NCBI GenBank assembly: GCA_035575095.1
Contig: DATLYF010000111.1
Location: forward strand, 1 to 22,971
Direction of reading: 5' to 3'
Length of the DNA stretch: 22,971 nucleotides
From: DATLYF01 sp035575095
Lineage (GTDB): Bacteria > Pseudomonadota > Gammaproteobacteria > Competibacterales > Competibacteraceae
The translations under genes were made by a program, and so were the position numbers. This document shows, piece by piece, positions 21,230 to 22,971 of the stretch (position 1 is the first letter of the stretch; the number at the start of each line of letters is the position of its first letter). The notes below the pieces were generated by a model. That model saw only the letters and a list, made by a program, of their open reading frames with translations. It was not told where the DNA came from and ran no database searches.

Positions 21230-22921
21230 TCAGTCCAGCTCCCGCGAGCGCGCGATGGTCCGACTGAGCAGGATCACCGGCCCCAGGCCGACCGCCACGA
21301 TCATCAGCGCCGCCAGGGCGCATTCGGCCAGACGCTCGTCGGAGGCGTACTGATAGACGTAGGTGGCCAGCGTCTCGAAGTTAAAGGGCCGCAGCAGCAG
21401 GGTGGCGGGCAGTTCCTTCATGGAGTCGACGAACACCACCATGGCGCCGGTGAGCAGCCCGCCACGGATCAGCGGCAGGTGTACCCGCCGCAGGGTGGCC
21501 CAGGGGCCATGGCCGAGGGAGCGGGCAGCCATGTCCATGCTCGGCGTGACCTTGGCCAGGCTGGATTCGATGGCCCCCAGGGACACCGCCAGGAAGCGCA
21601 CTACATAGGCGAACAGCACGGCGAACACGGTGCCCGACAGCAGCAGGCCGGTGGAGACGCCGAAGCTGCGGCGCAGCCAGGCGTCCAGGGCGTTGTCGAA
21701 GGCAGCGAAGGGCACGACGATGCCCACCGCCAGCACCACGCCGGGCAGAGCGTAACCCAGGGAAGCCGCCCGTACCGCCAGCTGCAGGCCACGCTGCTCG
21801 CCGTGCAGGCGCCGGCTGTAAGCGAGGAACAGGCCCACCGCTACCGCCAGGGTAGCGGCCCCGGCCGAGAGCAGCAGGCTGCTGGCGGCGTAGCGGCGGA
21901 ATTCCGCGGTCCAGGACTCATCGAAGCGCTCCATCGCGTACCCGCCCAGCACCACGGCCGGCACCACGAAGCCCAGCAGCACCGGCAGGGCGCAGGCCAG
22001 CCAAGCCAGCACCGCGCGCCAGCCCCGCAGCCGGTAAGTGGGCAGGCTCTGGAAGCGCCGTTCGCCCTGGAAGTGCCGCTGACGGCGGCGGCTGAGGCGT
22101 TCCAGGGTGAGCAGCAGCACCACGAACAGCAGCATCACGCAGGCGATCTGCGCCGCCCCGCCGAGATTGCTCATGCCTAGCCAGACGTCGTAGAGGCCGG
22201 CAGTGAGCGTGCGCACGGCGAAGAAGTTGACCGTACCGAAGTCGTTGAGGGTTTCCATCAGCACCAGCGCCAACCCGACGGCGATGGCCGGACGGGCGAT
22301 GGGCAGGGAGACACGAAAAAAACCGGACCAGGGACCATGCCCCAGGGTGCGGCAGGCATCCAGCAGGCTGGGCGACTGCTCCAGGAAGGCAGCGCGCGCC
22401 ATCAGGTAGACGTAGGGGTACATGACCAGGGCCATCATGGCCATGGCCCCGCCCAGGCTACGGATCGGGGGGAACCAGTAGTCGGCGGCGCTGCTCCAGC
22501 TGAACCACTCCCGCAGCAGGCTCTGCACCGGCCCGGCGTAGTCCAGCAGATCGGTGTAGACATAAGCGATGACGTAGGCCGGCACCGCCAGCGGCAGCAG
22601 CAGTGCCCACTCGAAGAGGCGCCGGCCGGGGAAGCGGCACATGGTCACCAGCCAGGCGCCGGTGACGCCGATGAGCAGAGTGCCCACCCCCACACCGGCG
22701 AGCAGCCACAAGGTGGTGGCGACGTAATCGGGCAGTACGGTGGTGGCGAGATGCCCCCAGATGTTCTCGCGCGGGAACAGAGCCAGGTAGAGCACCGCCG
22801 CCACCGGCAGGGCCACGATCGCCGCCACCGCCAGCGCCCCCACCAGCCAGGGATTGAGCCTGCCGCTGCGCCAGACCGGCATGCCTTCGAGCGGCGCCGC
22901 CATGGCACTGGATTCGCGCAT
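21230..22921 (-). CDS. iron(III)-type ABC transporter permease (FbpB/SfuB-like)
   Basis: The protein has 563 aa from ATG 22921, with GGAGGAA upstream. It is a fused two-domain inner-membrane permease of the ferric-iron family (FbpB/SfuB), with about twelve membrane segments. Each half has an EAA-like coupling loop for the ATPase: DACRTLGHGPWSGFFRVSLP in the first and MAARSLGHGPWATLRRVHLP in the second. Their near-identity shows internal duplication. The partner binding protein and ATPase genes are not in this window; they may lie beyond its right edge. Ferric iron as substrate is inferred from family resemblance and the nearby iron locus. The gene ends 11 bases from the endonuclease stop. Confidence 0.88.
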   Translation of the reverse strand: MRESSAMAAPLEGMPVWRSGRLNPWLVGALAVAAIVALPVAAVLYLALFPRENIWGHLATTVLPDYVATTLWLLAGVGVGTLLIGVTGAWLVTMCRFPGRRLFEWALLLPLAVPAYVIAYVYTDLLDYAGPVQSLLREWFSWSSAADYWFPPIRSLGGAMAMMALVMYPYVYLMARAAFLEQSPSLLDACRTLGHGPWSGFFRVSLPIARPAIAVGLALVLMETLNDFGTVNFFAVRTLTAGLYDVWLGMSNLGGAAQIACVMLLFVVLLLTLERLSRRRQRHFQGERRFQSLPTYRLRGWRAVLAWLACALPVLLGFVVPAVVLGGYAMERFDESWTAEFRRYAASSLLLSAGAATLAVAVGLFLAYSRRLHGEQRGLQLAVRAASLGYALPGVVLAVGIVVPFAAFDNALDAWLRRSFGVSTGLLLSGTVFAVLFAYVVRFLAVSLGAIESSLAKVTPSMDMAARSLGHGPWATLRRVHLPLIRGGLLTGAMVVFVDSMKELPATLLLRPFNFETLATYVYQYASDERLAECALAALMIVAVGLGPVILLSRTIARSRELD

Positions 22922-22971
22922 CGCTGTTCCTCCACCCACAGGATTGCTCGTCCACCCAAGCGAAACGGCGG

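Overview
The window is GC-rich DNA from what looks like a gammaproteobacterium. The evidence is an E. coli-like fadI-fadJ pair, heme-type Bfr with Bfd, HemJ-type heme synthesis, and IspG with the gammaproteobacterial Cys motifs. Very high GC with many GTG, TTG or CTG start choices suggests a Chromatiales/Ectothiorhodospiraceae-like genome, but that placement is inference. Most of the window is core metabolism. One AT-richer block, about 7.45-12.31 kb, stands out as accessory DNA.

Left flank (0.1-7.3 kb): fadI and fadJ (+), encoding the beta-oxidation thiolase and the hydratase/dehydrogenase, lie 1 base apart. They converge on a two-gene minus-strand unit. This unit encodes an MBL/beta-CASP RNA-processing-type hydrolase and an exported DUF3352-like protein that carries a complete type IV pilin head at its C-terminus without a prepilin cleavage site.

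Centre (7.45-12.31 kb): I read this as a decayed, sedentary integron. A broken integron integrase (+) keeps its N-terminal SAM-like start and C-terminal catalytic end, but has a large internal deletion and a frameshift. It points away from a train of small minus-strand ORFs: a DUF1648 membrane protein, a membrane-anchored unknown, a PDZ-like protein, two small membrane proteins, a 3' gene fragment and a 168-aa conserved unknown. Several junctions carry attC-like sites (R''/R' boxes with AAC/GTT cores, paired arms, an extrahelical base, and a cassette stop codon inside R''). The best are at 11093-11170 and 8179-8268. A truncated IS5-family element (8532-8902) has cut through the array, and the adjoining cassette has lost its 5' end.

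Right flank (12.5-23 kb): a pterin-4a-carbinolamine dehydratase gene runs directly into a glycosyltransferase gene that seems to lack an ordinary start codon. ispG follows on the minus strand. Next is a tight + strand set of a DUF4126 membrane protein, a thioredoxin-like lipoprotein and hemJ. An iron-storage locus comes next: a small unknown and bfr (-), a short Fur-family regulator (+) and bfd (-). Fur-box-like sequences overlap the promoters of the regulator and of bfd. The window ends with a class II glutamine amidotransferase-like gene, nadC and an exported endonuclease I (+), converging on an iron-type ABC transporter permease (-).

No tRNA, rRNA or CRISPR array was seen.
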